From Tenacibaculum sp. 190524A02b (GTDB lineage: Bacteria > Bacteroidota > Bacteroidia > Flavobacteriales > Flavobacteriaceae), in contig NZ_OZ038525.1 in NCBI RefSeq assembly GCF_964036645.1, positions 1,882,501 to 1,946,500 on the forward strand: a stretch of DNA of 64,000 nucleotides, given 5' to 3'. The position numbers and the translations under genes are program-made. The notes beneath the pieces were generated by a model. The model ran no database searches. It worked only from the letters and a program-made list of their open reading frames with translations, and was not told the DNA's origin. The stretch's first letter is position 1. Each line of letters opens with the position of its first letter. Positions 39,810-49,409 of this stretch are shown in pieces.

Positions 39810-40802
39810 TTATAGTATTATTCCTACGAGTTTTAGTAAATCCTTTATTGTATTCACAACTGTAGGGTTCTTAATTTTAAATTGGAAAAAGATTTTACCA
39901 CTACTTTTATAAATAGCATCAAAATTCACATAAACTTTAGATATAAAGTTGTAAGAAATATCCATATCAATATTTTTCTTAATCACTACAAATTTGTTAA
40001 TGATAAGTTTAATAATTGTGCTTTTAAAAAGAAAAACAATATCTATAAATTTATTTTTAATTTTAATTTTAGAAACCTTTAATGTTCCCGCTTCAATTTT
40101 ATTTACAGCAGTATTAAAGTGTAATGGCAACTCTACATGAGCACTTCCTGTTCTATCTAGTACTCTTCTATATTTTCCAAAAAATTTAATATAGTGTCTA
40201 TACCTAGCATTTCCTTTAAACTTGATTATTACATTAGTTCCTCCACTAGTAGTTATAGATTCTAATGAAAACCCATACAAATCAACTTTTTGTTTGTTAC
40301 TATGCTTTCTTAAAGCAGGAAATTTAGCTACCGCATTTTTAAGTAATTGCTCAGATAAGCCTAATTTTAAAGTAAGATTATTTGATTGTGAGCTAATACT
40401 AGCTGCAAAGTATTTCTTTGCATTTTGTTTAATATCCCATAATAAGTATCCTATAGCTCCTGCTAATTCATTTTTATCATAGGTAAAACCACCTTTGGCT
40501 GCATCATTATTTAAAGTAAAAATTTTAGCCTGCTTTTCTAACTCTTGCTCAAATTTTGCTTTTTCTTGCTCAACTTCTTCAGCTACCATTTTTTCTAGTT
40601 CTTCAACTGTCATTCCAGTTTCTTCCAGAAAAGTTTGGTTAACTCCGTCTACAAAAACGTCATTTTCAAAATCTGTCGCATTTTGTATGTCACTATTTTC
40701 TATTATTTCTTGTTCTATAACGACATCATTTTCTTTTTGGCATCCTAACATCAATAGTATTACAAATAGCCATATGTACTTATAGTAGTTTGTTTTTTTC
40801 AT
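39810..40802 (-). CDS. Lipoprotein of unknown function
   Basis: A 330-residue exported lipoprotein: hydrophobic signal, lipobox with Cys21 (LMLGCQKEN), followed by an acidic stretch rich in Glu/Asp/Asn (about 25-85). An acidic patch right after the lipidated cysteine fits the surface-export signal described for Bacteroidota lipoproteins, so it may be surface exposed. The remainder (about 100-330) looks like beta-strand-rich sequence with repeated Lys/Ile-rich strands. I do not recognise the family. It is transcribed alone. Confidence 0.7.
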   Translation of the reverse strand: MKKTNYYKYIWLFVILLMLGCQKENDVVIEQEIIENSDIQNATDFENDVFVDGVNQTFLEETGMTVEELEKMVAEEVEQEKAKFEQELEKQAKIFTLNNDAAKGGFTYDKNELAGAIGYLLWDIKQNAKKYFAASISSQSNNLTLKLGLSEQLLKNAVAKFPALRKHSNKQKVDLYGFSLESITTSGGTNVIIKFKGNARYRHYIKFFGKYRRVLDRTGSAHVELPLHFNTAVNKIEAGTLKVSKIKIKNKFIDIVFLFKSTIIKLIINKFVVIKKNIDMDISYNFISKVYVNFDAIYKSSGKIFFQFKIKNPTVVNTIKDLLKLVGIIL

Positions 40803-41119
40803 TTTTAGTTTAGTTTAATTGATTTTTGTTTTAAATGGTTTTTAGTTTCTAACTACAACTTATAAAGTTATTCATCAACCCAAACAAATACATAAAAAAA
40901 ACATGAATTAAACGTTAACTATTTATTTGTGGAATATTAAACAGTTTGTGTGATTAGCTTATTAATACTACAACACCAAAATAGTAGTCTAATACCATTC
41001 CTTATTTAAATTTACTCACAAGAAAAAAACCTGATAAATTCCACTATGAATTTATCAGGTTTCTGTCGCTTCTATATTTTATAAAAAATATAAAAACAGT
41101 ATCTTTTTTATAAAGTATA
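40803..41119 (-). other. Intergenic region between the lipoprotein gene and phoH
   Basis: A 317-bp gap. It holds the phoH terminator (41023-41062) and, at 40863-40870 on the minus strand, a TAACTTTA box that may serve the lipoprotein gene. The remaining part (about 40890-41020) shows no gene, RNA structure or repeat that I can support. Confidence 0.6.
41023..41062 (-). terminator. Terminator after phoH
   Basis: AAACCTGATAAATT pairs perfectly with AATTTATCAGGTTT (41049-41062 with 41027-41040), loop of 8, then a T-tract on the minus strand. It is 58 bp past the phoH stop. Confidence 0.85.
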
Positions 41120-42073
41120 TTATTCTGTCTCTATGCTTTTATAAGCTTTAATAATGCGTTTTACTAATTTATGACGGATTACATCTTTATCATCTAAATA
41201 CACTTGACCTATACCTTCAATATCTTTTAAAGCTAATAAAGATTCTTTTAGTCCTGATACTTGCTTACGTGGTAAATCGATTTGCCCTGGATCTCCTGTT
41301 ATAATAAACTTAGCACTACGTCCCATACGTGTTAAAAACATTTTCATTTGGGCATGTGTTGTATTTTGTGCTTCATCTAATATTACAAAAGCATTATCTA
41401 ATGTTCTACCACGCATAAATGCTAAAGGTGCTATTTGAATGGTTCCGTTTTCTATATAAGCTTGAAGCTTTTCATGCGGTATCATATCTCTTAACGCATC
41501 GTATAAGGGTTGCATATAGGGATCTAACTTCTCTTTTAAATCTCCTGGTAAAAAACCTAAATTTTCACCCGATTCTACTGCTGGTCTAGTTAAAATAATT
41601 CTACGCACTTCTTTCTCTTTTAGTGCTTTTACCGCTAAGGCTACTGCTGTATATGTTTTTCCTGTTCCAGCTGGTCCCACAGCAAAAAGCATATCATTCT
41701 TCATCATTAATTTAACCATCTTACGCTGATTCTCGGTTTCTGGCTTAATTAATTTTCCGCTTACGCCGTGAACTAGCACATCGCTATTTCCTCCAGCTTT
41801 TCTAATCTCTTCTTCCTTACCTGTAGAGGTTAAAATACGCTCTATACTATTTTCATCTAATCTATTATACCTATTAAAGTATTTAATAAGCATCCCTAAA
41901 CGCTTTTCAAATTCGTCTAAAATATCAGGTTCTCCGTAAATCTTAAGCTTATTTCCTCTAGCAACTATTTTAATTTTTGGGAAGTATGTTTTTAATAATG
42001 AGATAGTACTATTCTGTGCACCAAAAAAATCATTCGGATTGATTTCTGTTAATTCAATAATTCTCTCGTTCAA
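41120..42073 (-). CDS. phoH: PhoH-family ATPase
   Basis: A 317-residue P-loop ATPase of the PhoH/YbeZ type, usually linked to RNA metabolism and ribosome maturation. It has an N-terminal KH-like region (about 20-65), Walker A GPAGTGKT (133-140), the LTRPAVESGENLGFLPGDL block and Walker B FVILDEAQN. The start is the TTG at 42073: an in-frame TAG lies two codons upstream and the protein N-terminus MNERIIELTEINPNDFFG is the conserved one. It is divergent from the gene at 42192. Confidence 0.92.
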   Translation of the reverse strand: MNERIIELTEINPNDFFGAQNSTISLLKTYFPKIKIVARGNKLKIYGEPDILDEFEKRLGMLIKYFNRYNRLDENSIERILTSTGKEEEIRKAGGNSDVLVHGVSGKLIKPETENQRKMVKLMMKNDMLFAVGPAGTGKTYTAVALAVKALKEKEVRRIILTRPAVESGENLGFLPGDLKEKLDPYMQPLYDALRDMIPHEKLQAYIENGTIQIAPLAFMRGRTLDNAFVILDEAQNTTHAQMKMFLTRMGRSAKFIITGDPGQIDLPRKQVSGLKESLLALKDIEGIGQVYLDDKDVIRHKLVKRIIKAYKSIETE

Positions 42074-42131
42074 ATGCTATATGTTTTAATTTTATTCCTC
42101 TAAAAGTAACGATTATTTTTAATGAATTACT

Positions 42132-42139
42132 TAGTTTTG
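42132..42139 (+). promoter_or_regulatory. -7 box of the SAM hydrolase-like gene
   Basis: TAGTTTTG on the plus strand, giving a leader of roughly 48 bases to the ATG at 42192. No TTG at the usual distance. Confidence 0.45.
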
Positions 42140-42191
42140 TCATTATTTTCAGTATAATTTTTCACAAAATAATTAACAGGCACCTAAATTA

Positions 42192-43058
42192 ATGGCTATT
42201 ATCACCTTAACTACAGATTTTGGAATGAAAGATCCTTTTGTAGGAGCTGTAAAAGGTGCTATATATTCTGAATTACCAACGGCTACTATAGTTGACATTA
42301 CCCATCTAATATCTCCGTTTAATATTACAGAAACGGCTTACATTCTAAAAAATGCATATAAGAGTTTCCCTGAGAGAACTATTCATATTATTGGAGTTGA
42401 CTCTGAATTAAGTCCTGACAACAAACACATTGCTATAGAACTGGACAATCAGTTTTTTATTTGTCCAGACAACGGATTAATTTCTATGGTTGCTTCAGAA
42501 ATTAACCCAACTAAAATAGTAGAGATTAATATTCATAATCATATTAATAGTAGTTTTCCTGTTTTAGATGTATTTGTAAAAGTAGCTTCACACATAGCTA
42601 GAGGAGGTAGTTTAAGTGTTATTGGAAAAGAAATTACTGATTATAAAAAGTTAATTGAAATTCAACCTAAAATTAACCAACAACAAACCATTATTAAAGG
42701 TGGTGTTATTTATATTGATAATTATGGAAATGCCATTACTAACATTTCTAAAAAATTATTCTCTTCAATTGGGAAAGGTAGAAATTTTGTGATTTCGGCA
42801 AGTAGATACCAATTTACCAAAGTTTTTGATAAGTATAATGAAATAGTAGATTATAGCATACCTGAAGAAAAGAGACAATATGATGGTGATAAATTGGCTA
42901 TTTTTAATTCTGCTGACTTTTTAGAGATTGCCATTTACAGAAGCAATTTAAATACGGTTGGTGGAGCTTCTACTTTATTAGGTCTCCAATATAGAGATAC
43001 CATTACTATAGAGTTTGAAGATATTATTAAACCAGAGTTTATTCCTGCAAATCAATAA
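42192..43058 (+). CDS. SAM hydrolase / halogenase-family protein (DUF62)
   Basis: A 288-residue member of the family that uses water or halide to split S-adenosylmethionine into adenosine derivative and methionine. Conserved parts are TTDFGMKDPFVGAVKG (6-21), FICPDNGLISMV (about 93-104) and IYIDNYGNAITNI (about 172-184). Stand-alone housekeeping members act with hydroxide as SAM hydroxide adenosyltransferases, the likely activity here. The N- and C-terminal domains are both present. The next gene starts 2 bp after the stop. Confidence 0.88.
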   Translation: MAIITLTTDFGMKDPFVGAVKGAIYSELPTATIVDITHLISPFNITETAYILKNAYKSFPERTIHIIGVDSELSPDNKHIAIELDNQFFICPDNGLISMVASEINPTKIVEINIHNHINSSFPVLDVFVKVASHIARGGSLSVIGKEITDYKKLIEIQPKINQQQTIIKGGVIYIDNYGNAITNISKKLFSSIGKGRNFVISASRYQFTKVFDKYNEIVDYSIPEEKRQYDGDKLAIFNSADFLEIAIYRSNLNTVGGASTLLGLQYRDTITIEFEDIIKPEFIPANQ

Positions 43059-43060
43059 TT

Positions 43061-43357
43061 ATGTTTGTACGCATTGTTAAGTTAAGTTTCCAGCCAGAAA
43101 AAGTTGAGGAGTTCTTAAGTAATTTCAATGAAAAAAAAGTGTTTATACGAAACGCACCAGGTTGTCGTTTATTAGAATTGTATAGAGACAAAGAAAATTC
43201 GAATATATTTTTTACCTATAGTTATTGGGATACAGAACAGGATTTAGAGAATTATAGAAACTCTGATTTATTTAAAGGGGTTTGGGCTAAAACTAAAGTT
43301 CTTTTTAATGACAAACCAATGGCATGGAGTGTAGATAAAATGGTTTCTTTAGATTAG
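43061..43357 (+). CDS. ABM-domain (antibiotic biosynthesis monooxygenase-like) protein
   Basis: A 98-residue ferredoxin-like alpha/beta protein with the Dabb/ABM pattern: MFVRIVKLSFQPEKVEEFL, APGCRLLELYRD and YWDTEQDLENYRNSDLFKGVW. Family members include quinol monooxygenases and haem-degrading proteins; the specific role is unknown. It is probably translated with the upstream SAM hydrolase-like gene. The following 137-bp gap holds a short direct repeat (TGAGTTATGAGTTATG) and a TACCTTTG box (43444-43451) before gldF. Confidence 0.8.
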   Translation: MFVRIVKLSFQPEKVEEFLSNFNEKKVFIRNAPGCRLLELYRDKENSNIFFTYSYWDTEQDLENYRNSDLFKGVWAKTKVLFNDKPMAWSVDKMVSLD

Positions 43358-43494
43358 TTATGAGTTATGAGTTATGTTTTTTATGTATTTGTTATAAAAC
43401 ATGCTTGTGATTCACATGAATTTAAAATACGAAAAAGAATAAATACCTTTGGTAAAATTATAGACATCACTAACAACTAAATAGATATTACTTA

Positions 43495-44214
43495 ATGTTA
43501 GCAGTACTAAAAAAAGAATTCAACGCATTTTTTGCTTCGCCCATAGCTTACTTAGTTATTGGTATTTTTTTATTAATTAACGGATTGTATTTATGGGTTT
43601 TTAAAGACAACCTTAATATTTTAAATGCAGGGTTTGCCGATTTGAATAGTTTTTTTTACTTAACTCCTTGGTTATTTTTATTTCTTATTCCAGCAATTAC
43701 TATGCGTAGTTTTGCGGATGAGTTTAGTAACGGAACTATAGAGATTTTAAAAACAAAACCTTTAACCGATTGGCAAATTGTGTTAGGTAAGTTTTTTGCT
43801 TGTTTACTTTTAGTTGTTATGGCCTTAATACCAACACTTATCTATGTTTATACTATTAATGACTTAGGGAATTCTGTTGGCAATTTTGATGGTGGTAGTA
43901 TTATTGGCTCGTACTTAGGTTTGCTTTTTTTAGCGTCAACGTATGTAGCTATTGGGTTATTTAGCTCTACTTTATCTAAAAATCAGATTGTTGCTTTTAT
44001 AATAAGTGTTTTTATTACATTTTTACTGTTTTATGGTATAGAAGCTATAGGTAATGCCATGGGAAATACTGGTTATACAATTCAACAATTTGGAATTAAT
44101 GAACATTTTAAAAGTATTCGTCGTGGTGTTATTGACAGTCGTGATGTTATTTATTTTGTAAGTGCTAGTTTCTTTTTCTTATTCATCACTAAACAACAAG
44201 TAAACAATGACTAA
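43495..44214 (+). CDS. gldF: Gliding motility ABC transporter permease GldF
   Basis: The permease of the GldA-GldF-GldG ABC transporter needed for gliding in F. johnsoniae. The 239 residues form six hydrophobic helices, with the family-typical MLAVLKKEFNAFFASPIAYL start and RSFADEFSNGTIEILKTKPL (about 77-96) facing the cytoplasm. It overlaps gldG by 8 bp. The ATPase gene gldA is not adjacent, which is also the case in F. johnsoniae. Confidence 0.94.
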   Translation: MLAVLKKEFNAFFASPIAYLVIGIFLLINGLYLWVFKDNLNILNAGFADLNSFFYLTPWLFLFLIPAITMRSFADEFSNGTIEILKTKPLTDWQIVLGKFFACLLLVVMALIPTLIYVYTINDLGNSVGNFDGGSIIGSYLGLLFLASTYVAIGLFSSTLSKNQIVAFIISVFITFLLFYGIEAIGNAMGNTGYTIQQFGINEHFKSIRRGVIDSRDVIYFVSASFFFLFITKQQVNND

Positions 44215-45847
44215 AAAAATTAAACAAATAGTACTCATTTTTGTTGGTTTGGTAATCATCAATTACGTAGGAAATAATATTTATAAACGTTTTGATTTAA
44301 CTAAAGATAAACGATATACACTATCCAAGGTTAGTAATCATTTAATTGATAAAATAGATAATACCTTATTTATAAATGTGTACTTAGAAGGTAGTTTTCC
44401 TTCTGAATTTAAACGCTTACAAATAGAAACTAGACAGTTTTTAGAGGAACTACAAGCGCAAAACAGCAATATCCGTTTCCGATTTATTAACCCCGACAAA
44501 TACAGAGAGAAACTCATTAAAAAAGGAATGCTTCCTAGTCAGCTAACCGTTGAAGAAGATGGTAAATTATCTGAAGCTATTATTTTTCCTTGGGCAGAAA
44601 TTAATTACAACAATAAAAGAGAACTTGTTTCTTTATTACCAGATTCTGCTTTAAAAACACAAGAAGCGCAATTACAAAACGCTATTGAAAAGTTAGAATA
44701 TTCTTTTGCTAATGCTTTAAATTTAATTACTAAACAACAAAAACCTAAAATAGCTATTCTTACTGGTAATGGTCAGCTTGAAGATATTCATTTATACAGT
44801 CTGTTAACTTCATTACGAAACAATTATCGTTTAGCTAAGTTCACCTTAGATAGTGTTGAAAATGCACCACAAAAAACATTAAACGATTTAACTAAATACG
44901 ATTTAGCTATTATTGCAAAGCCTACTGAACGTTTTACGGAAAGTGAAAAGTTAGTGCTAGATCAATACATTAATAAAGGTGGTAGAAGTTTATGGATGGT
45001 AGACACTAATTATGCGGATACGGATAGCTTGTACAATGAAGGTAAAATGATGGCGTTTCCTAGAGATTTAAACTTAACAGATTTGTTATTTAGCTATCAA
45101 GTAAGAATAAATAATAAACTTGTAAAAGATTTGTACAGTGCTAAAATTCCTTTAGCCACCGGAAATGTTGGAAACCAAGCTCAGTTTCAACATCTAAATT
45201 GGTTTTATCATCCTTTAGCAAATGGAAATCCACAACATCCTATTACTAAAAATGTAGCCCCCACTCGTTTTCAGTTTACCACACAAATTGATACGTTAAA
45301 AGGAACTATTAAAAAAACTCCTTTATTTATATCTTCTATACTCTCCAAAAAAATTGGAACGCCTAATTTTATTGAACTGAGTAGTATTGCTAAAGAACCT
45401 AAACAAGATGAATATACTGCTGGGCCTCAACTATTAGCTGTTTTATTAGAAGGCACCTTTTCTTCCGCCTATAAAAACCGAATAAAACCGTTTAAAAATG
45501 AAGATTTTACTTCTGACAAAGTTGATACTAAAATGATTGTAATAGCCGATGGTGACATTGCTAAAAATCAAATTTTAAAAGGAAAACCTTATGATTTAGC
45601 CAAAGACAAATGGACTGGAGCATATTATGGTAATAAAGAGTTTTTAATAAATGCCATTGACTATTTATTAGACGACACAGGCATTATTCAACTACGAAAT
45701 AAAACGATAAACATTCCGCTTTTAGATAAACAAAGAGCTTATAATGAAAAAGGGTATTGGCAATTACTTAATATTGGAATACCACTTTTATTACTAACTT
45801 TATTTGGTTTTGGATTTAATTATATAAGAAAAAAGAAATATCAATAA
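44207..45847 (+). CDS. gldG: Gliding motility ABC transporter substrate-binding protein GldG
   Basis: A 546-residue partner of GldF: an N-terminal helix (about 7-24), a large extracytoplasmic region, and a C-terminal helix (about 522-541) before a basic tail. The sequence has the GldG/ABC_transp_aux features RFDLTKDKRYTLS (26-38), VYLEGSFPSEFKRL, and AILTGNGQLED. Homologues outside gliding bacteria occur with ABC-2 permeases. It is the last gene of the unit, followed by a convergent terminator. Confidence 0.94.
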   Translation: MTKKIKQIVLIFVGLVIINYVGNNIYKRFDLTKDKRYTLSKVSNHLIDKIDNTLFINVYLEGSFPSEFKRLQIETRQFLEELQAQNSNIRFRFINPDKYREKLIKKGMLPSQLTVEEDGKLSEAIIFPWAEINYNNKRELVSLLPDSALKTQEAQLQNAIEKLEYSFANALNLITKQQKPKIAILTGNGQLEDIHLYSLLTSLRNNYRLAKFTLDSVENAPQKTLNDLTKYDLAIIAKPTERFTESEKLVLDQYINKGGRSLWMVDTNYADTDSLYNEGKMMAFPRDLNLTDLLFSYQVRINNKLVKDLYSAKIPLATGNVGNQAQFQHLNWFYHPLANGNPQHPITKNVAPTRFQFTTQIDTLKGTIKKTPLFISSILSKKIGTPNFIELSSIAKEPKQDEYTAGPQLLAVLLEGTFSSAYKNRIKPFKNEDFTSDKVDTKMIVIADGDIAKNQILKGKPYDLAKDKWTGAYYGNKEFLINAIDYLLDDTGIIQLRNKTINIPLLDKQRAYNEKGYWQLLNIGIPLLLLTLFGFGFNYIRKKKYQ

Positions 45848-45851
45848 CTAA

Positions 45852-45880
45852 AAGAGGAACTTTATAAGCGTTCCTCTTCT
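45852..45880. terminator. Convergent terminator between gldG and the S41 peptidase
   Basis: AAGAGGAAC pairs with GTTCCTCTT (45852-45860 with 45870-45878), loop of 9. T follows on the plus strand; the minus-strand gene ends 40 bp away, so it may serve both. Confidence 0.7.
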
Positions 45881-45919
45881 TAGTTTAAGTTATTACTTCT
45901 CAAGTTTTACAAGTAATCC

Positions 45920-47611
45920 CTATTCTCTCAACTTGATTTCCTCTAAAATATACTTTAGCATAGTATCTTGTTCTTTTAAATACTCTTGTATTCCTTGAGT
46001 TATTACTACATCTGGAAAAACACCTCTATCAATAGGTAAACTAGTTGCTGTAGTTTGATACGTATTTCTTGCCACGGCATATTGAATCCCTGTGTTTGGC
46101 AACCTCAAACGTTTTTGTCCTCCAGTACAAAACTGATTTGATCCCAACTCCTCTCCTACTAATGTTCCTAATTTTAGATGCTTTATTAACGACATAAAAT
46201 GCCCTGTAGTTGATCCTCCGTTTCCATCCATCATGAAATATAGATTTTCTTTAAACGAATTCTCTAAAGGGCTAACTTCCTCTAACTTTTCATTAAACTG
46301 GGCTTTAGAATAATAGACAAATGGTTCTTTAGCTAAATACCTCAACAAATACCTTCCTGCATCTGACGATCCTCCTCCGTTTTTTCTTACATCAATAATT
46401 AAGTTTTGTATATTTTTATCTTTCAATTCATTAAAAATCTTATCAGTAAATTGTTTAAATTCTTTAAACTTGTTTCCATAATAAGCAAAAGTTCTAATAG
46501 TTAAAACTGCTGTTTTATCATTTATATATTTTAAATCCAATGGTTTCTTTGCCAAATATTTTGGTAAAACACCTAATTTACTTTTATAACTAGATAATTT
46601 TTTTAAAACTACTTTCTTTTGTTGCTTTTTTAATGTTACTGTATAAGACTTTGGAAAGTTGAATGCGTAAGGTATAATTGAAGTTGAATGCGCATTCAGA
46701 AAGTTCTTTTTATACGTTTCTATTTTTCCTTGAGAAGAAATATTTGGATATACTTTAGCCTTTAGTTCATTTATAGTAAAACCATTTATAGCTATAATTT
46801 CATCAGCAGGTTTCAATACATTTTTATTCATCAAAGGATTTACCACATAAAGTCTATCTTTTATCAATCTAACCTCTAGAGGAAATCGTAGATCAATGGG
46901 TAGCATTGTTCTTTCTTGGTAAAAATATCCTAATGAAGTATGACTGCAATTGATATTAGCTATAATTTCACTACAATACCAAATAAATTGACTAAAAGTA
47001 GTTTCTTCAGTTATTAACTTCTTCTTTTCTTCTAATTTTTGCCAGAATTCTTTTTCAGAAATAAACTTAAACACATTTGGATGTACTTCTGTTAGCCTTT
47101 TTCCCAACTCGTTCAAATCTTCTAAGTATTGATGATTTGGATATACTTTATAAAATCTGGAAGTATCATAATCTCCATACTTAATTCTATTGATATAGTC
47201 TTCTGCATTTATATTTTTAGGATTTAAAGCCAATGATTTTTCATAGTTTTTAACAGCTTTTTCTTTATTTCCATCAGCAAGATAGGCTTCTCCCAAACTA
47301 TCATACGGATTAGAAGCTTCTGGGAATTCGCTAACTAATAATTTAAAAATTTCTATAGCTTCTTTTACTTTTCCATTATTTAAGTATTGATAACCTAAAG
47401 TATTCAATTCATTTTCATCCTCAAAATTATAAATAGAAGGAACTTCATTTTTAAGTTTATAATAATATGCTATTACTTCTTGAATACTTGCATTAGGCAT
47501 AGTTCCTAACACTTTAGCTATTGATTCTTTGGAATTATTTTTATCTGATTGTTTTTGCTTGCATCCGAAACACAAGTATATTGATAGTATTATTAATAGT
47601 AACCTCTTCAT
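45920..47611 (-). CDS. TPR-S41 family peptidase lipoprotein, second paralogue
   Basis: A 563-residue exported protein with lipoprotein signal (Cys17 in YLCFGCKQK), tetratricopeptide repeats at about 65-140 (NPYDSLGEAYLADGNKEKAVKNYEKSLALNPKN), and an S41 peptidase domain from about 300 to 550. The likely nucleophile is the serine in NGGSTTGHF, aligned to the SASASE motif of Tsp; LIIDVRKNGGGSSDAG is the conserved strand before it. The lysine of Tsp-type enzymes has no counterpart, so the mechanism is of the non-Ctp type or inactive. It overlaps the upstream paralogue by one base (TAATG), so it arose by tandem duplication and is co-translated. Confidence 0.85.
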   Translation of the reverse strand: MKRLLLIILSIYLCFGCKQKQSDKNNSKESIAKVLGTMPNASIQEVIAYYYKLKNEVPSIYNFEDENELNTLGYQYLNNGKVKEAIEIFKLLVSEFPEASNPYDSLGEAYLADGNKEKAVKNYEKSLALNPKNINAEDYINRIKYGDYDTSRFYKVYPNHQYLEDLNELGKRLTEVHPNVFKFISEKEFWQKLEEKKKLITEETTFSQFIWYCSEIIANINCSHTSLGYFYQERTMLPIDLRFPLEVRLIKDRLYVVNPLMNKNVLKPADEIIAINGFTINELKAKVYPNISSQGKIETYKKNFLNAHSTSIIPYAFNFPKSYTVTLKKQQKKVVLKKLSSYKSKLGVLPKYLAKKPLDLKYINDKTAVLTIRTFAYYGNKFKEFKQFTDKIFNELKDKNIQNLIIDVRKNGGGSSDAGRYLLRYLAKEPFVYYSKAQFNEKLEEVSPLENSFKENLYFMMDGNGGSTTGHFMSLIKHLKLGTLVGEELGSNQFCTGGQKRLRLPNTGIQYAVARNTYQTTATSLPIDRGVFPDVVITQGIQEYLKEQDTMLKYILEEIKLRE

Positions 47612-49317
47612 TATTTCTTAATGTTATTTTGTCCTTCCAAATCCTGTATTAACCTTAAAGTATATTCCAATTCTGCATCATTTTTATTCACAATATCATA
47701 CTCCGTTTTATAAATAATATGCTCTGGTATTATTCCCTTATTCCTTGGAAAATCTTTAGCCGGAGTTGTGTAAACAGCTCTAGAAATCCAATAAGCTACT
47801 CCTGTATTAGTTCCTAAAAACCCTTTTACTTTCCCATTGGCATAATAACTTGCTCCAGACTCTTCTCCTATTAAAGTCGCTATCTTATTTTGTTTAATTA
47901 ATGATAAAAAATGACCACTTGTTGAAGTATTAAAACCATTTATTATCATGTATATACTTCCTGAAAACTTATTATCTTTTAATTGTTTGATATCCGCTTC
48001 GTTTTTATCTCCCGGTAACGGTGAATTTTTGGCAAAATAGTAAAATGGTTCCTTAGCAATGTATTGTAATAAATGTATAGCCGCACAAGAACATCCTCCT
48101 CCATTACCTCTAATATCTATTATTAAGTTGGTTATTTTTTGTTTCTTTAATTTCTTAAAACTTTCATCAATAAACTTTTTATAGTTTCTTAATCGCTCTC
48201 CACCGTAATAATTAAATGTAGGTATTTTTAGTTTAGCTATATTTTTTTCCTCTACAATTTCAAACTTGAGTTGTTTCTTTTTTAATTCATATTCAAACTC
48301 TTTTAACATCTCCAACTGCATTTTTCTATTATCATCAAACATAACTTCATAAGAAGTAGGAAAATCAAAATAATAAGGTATATAAGAAGTTATGTACGCA
48401 CTAAAAACTCTATTTTTAAGTGACAAGCTGTGTCCATTTGATGCAATATGTTTAAATATATCTGATGTTATTACATCAATAGAAACACCATTAATTGCCT
48501 TAATATTTGCGCCTAGCTTTACCTTACTTTTATGCGCCTTTACAACCAATAATTCCCCATTAACCAACTCTGCCTCTATAGGAAATCTTAAATTCACAGG
48601 TAACATTCTATCTTCTTGATTGAAAACATCAAAATGAGAATGTTCACAACCTATGCTTGCTATAATAGGGCTCAATTGCCAAATAAATTGACCATAAGTC
48701 ATTTTATCTTTTATGTTACTCTTTTGATTTTCTACAAGCTCATAAAATGCTTTTTTTGATGTGAATTCAAATGGATTTGGATGCGTTTTCTCAATTCTTT
48801 TAGCAAGTTCATCAATATCTTCTAAATACTGTTCTTTTGTAAACACCTGTCTGAAAGTTGGTTTTTCTTTAATTTTTTGTTGTGCTTTAAAAATCTGTCG
48901 TTCTGCTCCCCAATTCTCAGGATTCAACACTAATGATTTTTCATAGTTTTTTATAGATAGTTCGTAGTTTTTATCATTAAAATATGCCTCTCCTAGACTA
49001 TCATACGGATTAAAAGCTTTAGGAAACTCACTAATCAACACTTTAAATATTTCTATAGCTTCTTTTACTTCCCCTCTATTTAAATACTCATACCCTAATG
49101 TGTTCAACTCATTTTCATCATCAAAATTATATGAGTTAAAAGCTTCTTTTTTTAGTTTATAATAGTAAGTTATTGTTTCTTGAATAGATGCATTAGGCAT
49201 CTTTTTTAGAACCTTAGTTATGGATTTTTTTTCTTTGACTTCAACTACCTTTTTTTGTCCATAAACACAGCCAAAAATTAAATTTACAATCAATAATAAG
49301 CTGGATAAATACTTCAT
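47611..49317 (-). CDS. TPR-S41 family peptidase lipoprotein, first paralogue
   Basis: A 568-residue paralogue of the next gene, same layout: signal sequence with lipobox-like IFGC, TPR region about 60-150 (FNPYDSLGEAYFNDKNYELSIKNYEKSL), S41 domain in the C-terminal 250 residues with LIIDIRGNGGGCSCAA and the candidate nucleophile in FNTSTSGHF. The frame runs 17 codons further upstream but the signal peptide starts at ATG 49317 (MKYLSSLLLIV). It lies 90 bp after the AraC-type regulator gene. The substrate is unknown; such proteins may trim exported peptides. Confidence 0.85.
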   Translation of the reverse strand: MKYLSSLLLIVNLIFGCVYGQKKVVEVKEKKSITKVLKKMPNASIQETITYYYKLKKEAFNSYNFDDENELNTLGYEYLNRGEVKEAIEIFKVLISEFPKAFNPYDSLGEAYFNDKNYELSIKNYEKSLVLNPENWGAERQIFKAQQKIKEKPTFRQVFTKEQYLEDIDELAKRIEKTHPNPFEFTSKKAFYELVENQKSNIKDKMTYGQFIWQLSPIIASIGCEHSHFDVFNQEDRMLPVNLRFPIEAELVNGELLVVKAHKSKVKLGANIKAINGVSIDVITSDIFKHIASNGHSLSLKNRVFSAYITSYIPYYFDFPTSYEVMFDDNRKMQLEMLKEFEYELKKKQLKFEIVEEKNIAKLKIPTFNYYGGERLRNYKKFIDESFKKLKKQKITNLIIDIRGNGGGCSCAAIHLLQYIAKEPFYYFAKNSPLPGDKNEADIKQLKDNKFSGSIYMIINGFNTSTSGHFLSLIKQNKIATLIGEESGASYYANGKVKGFLGTNTGVAYWISRAVYTTPAKDFPRNKGIIPEHIIYKTEYDIVNKNDAELEYTLRLIQDLEGQNNIKK

Positions 49318-49393
49318 AAATTCTTTGATTTTATTTTTTTGTTTTTTTTCAAAGAACACAATTAGCATTTTAAAATCAACATTTTAAAACTTC

Positions 49394-49409
49394 AAAAGTG
49401 TACACTTTT
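49394..49409. promoter_or_regulatory. 16-bp perfect palindrome at the end of the AraC-type gene
   Basis: AAAAGTGTACACTTTT, a gap-free palindrome, overlaps the stop codon of the regulator gene and lies about 77 bp upstream of the first S41 gene. A palindrome without loop is a poor terminator but a plausible protein-binding site. A second inverted repeat, TTCTTTG/CAAAGAA (49321-49327 with 49350-49356), lies in the leader of the S41 gene. Confidence 0.4.

Noticed and set aside
43355..43494. Short TGAGTTATGAGTTATG repeat before gldF as a regulatory element
   Set aside because: It is a two- to three-unit microsatellite also resembling the rRNA spacer sequence; there is no symmetry or position to support a function.
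45920..49317. Apparent loss of the S41 catalytic serine in the second paralogue (TTGHF against TSGHF)
   Set aside because: Aligned to Tsp, the nucleophile is two positions earlier, and that serine is present in both proteins (GGSTTGHF and NTSTSGHF).
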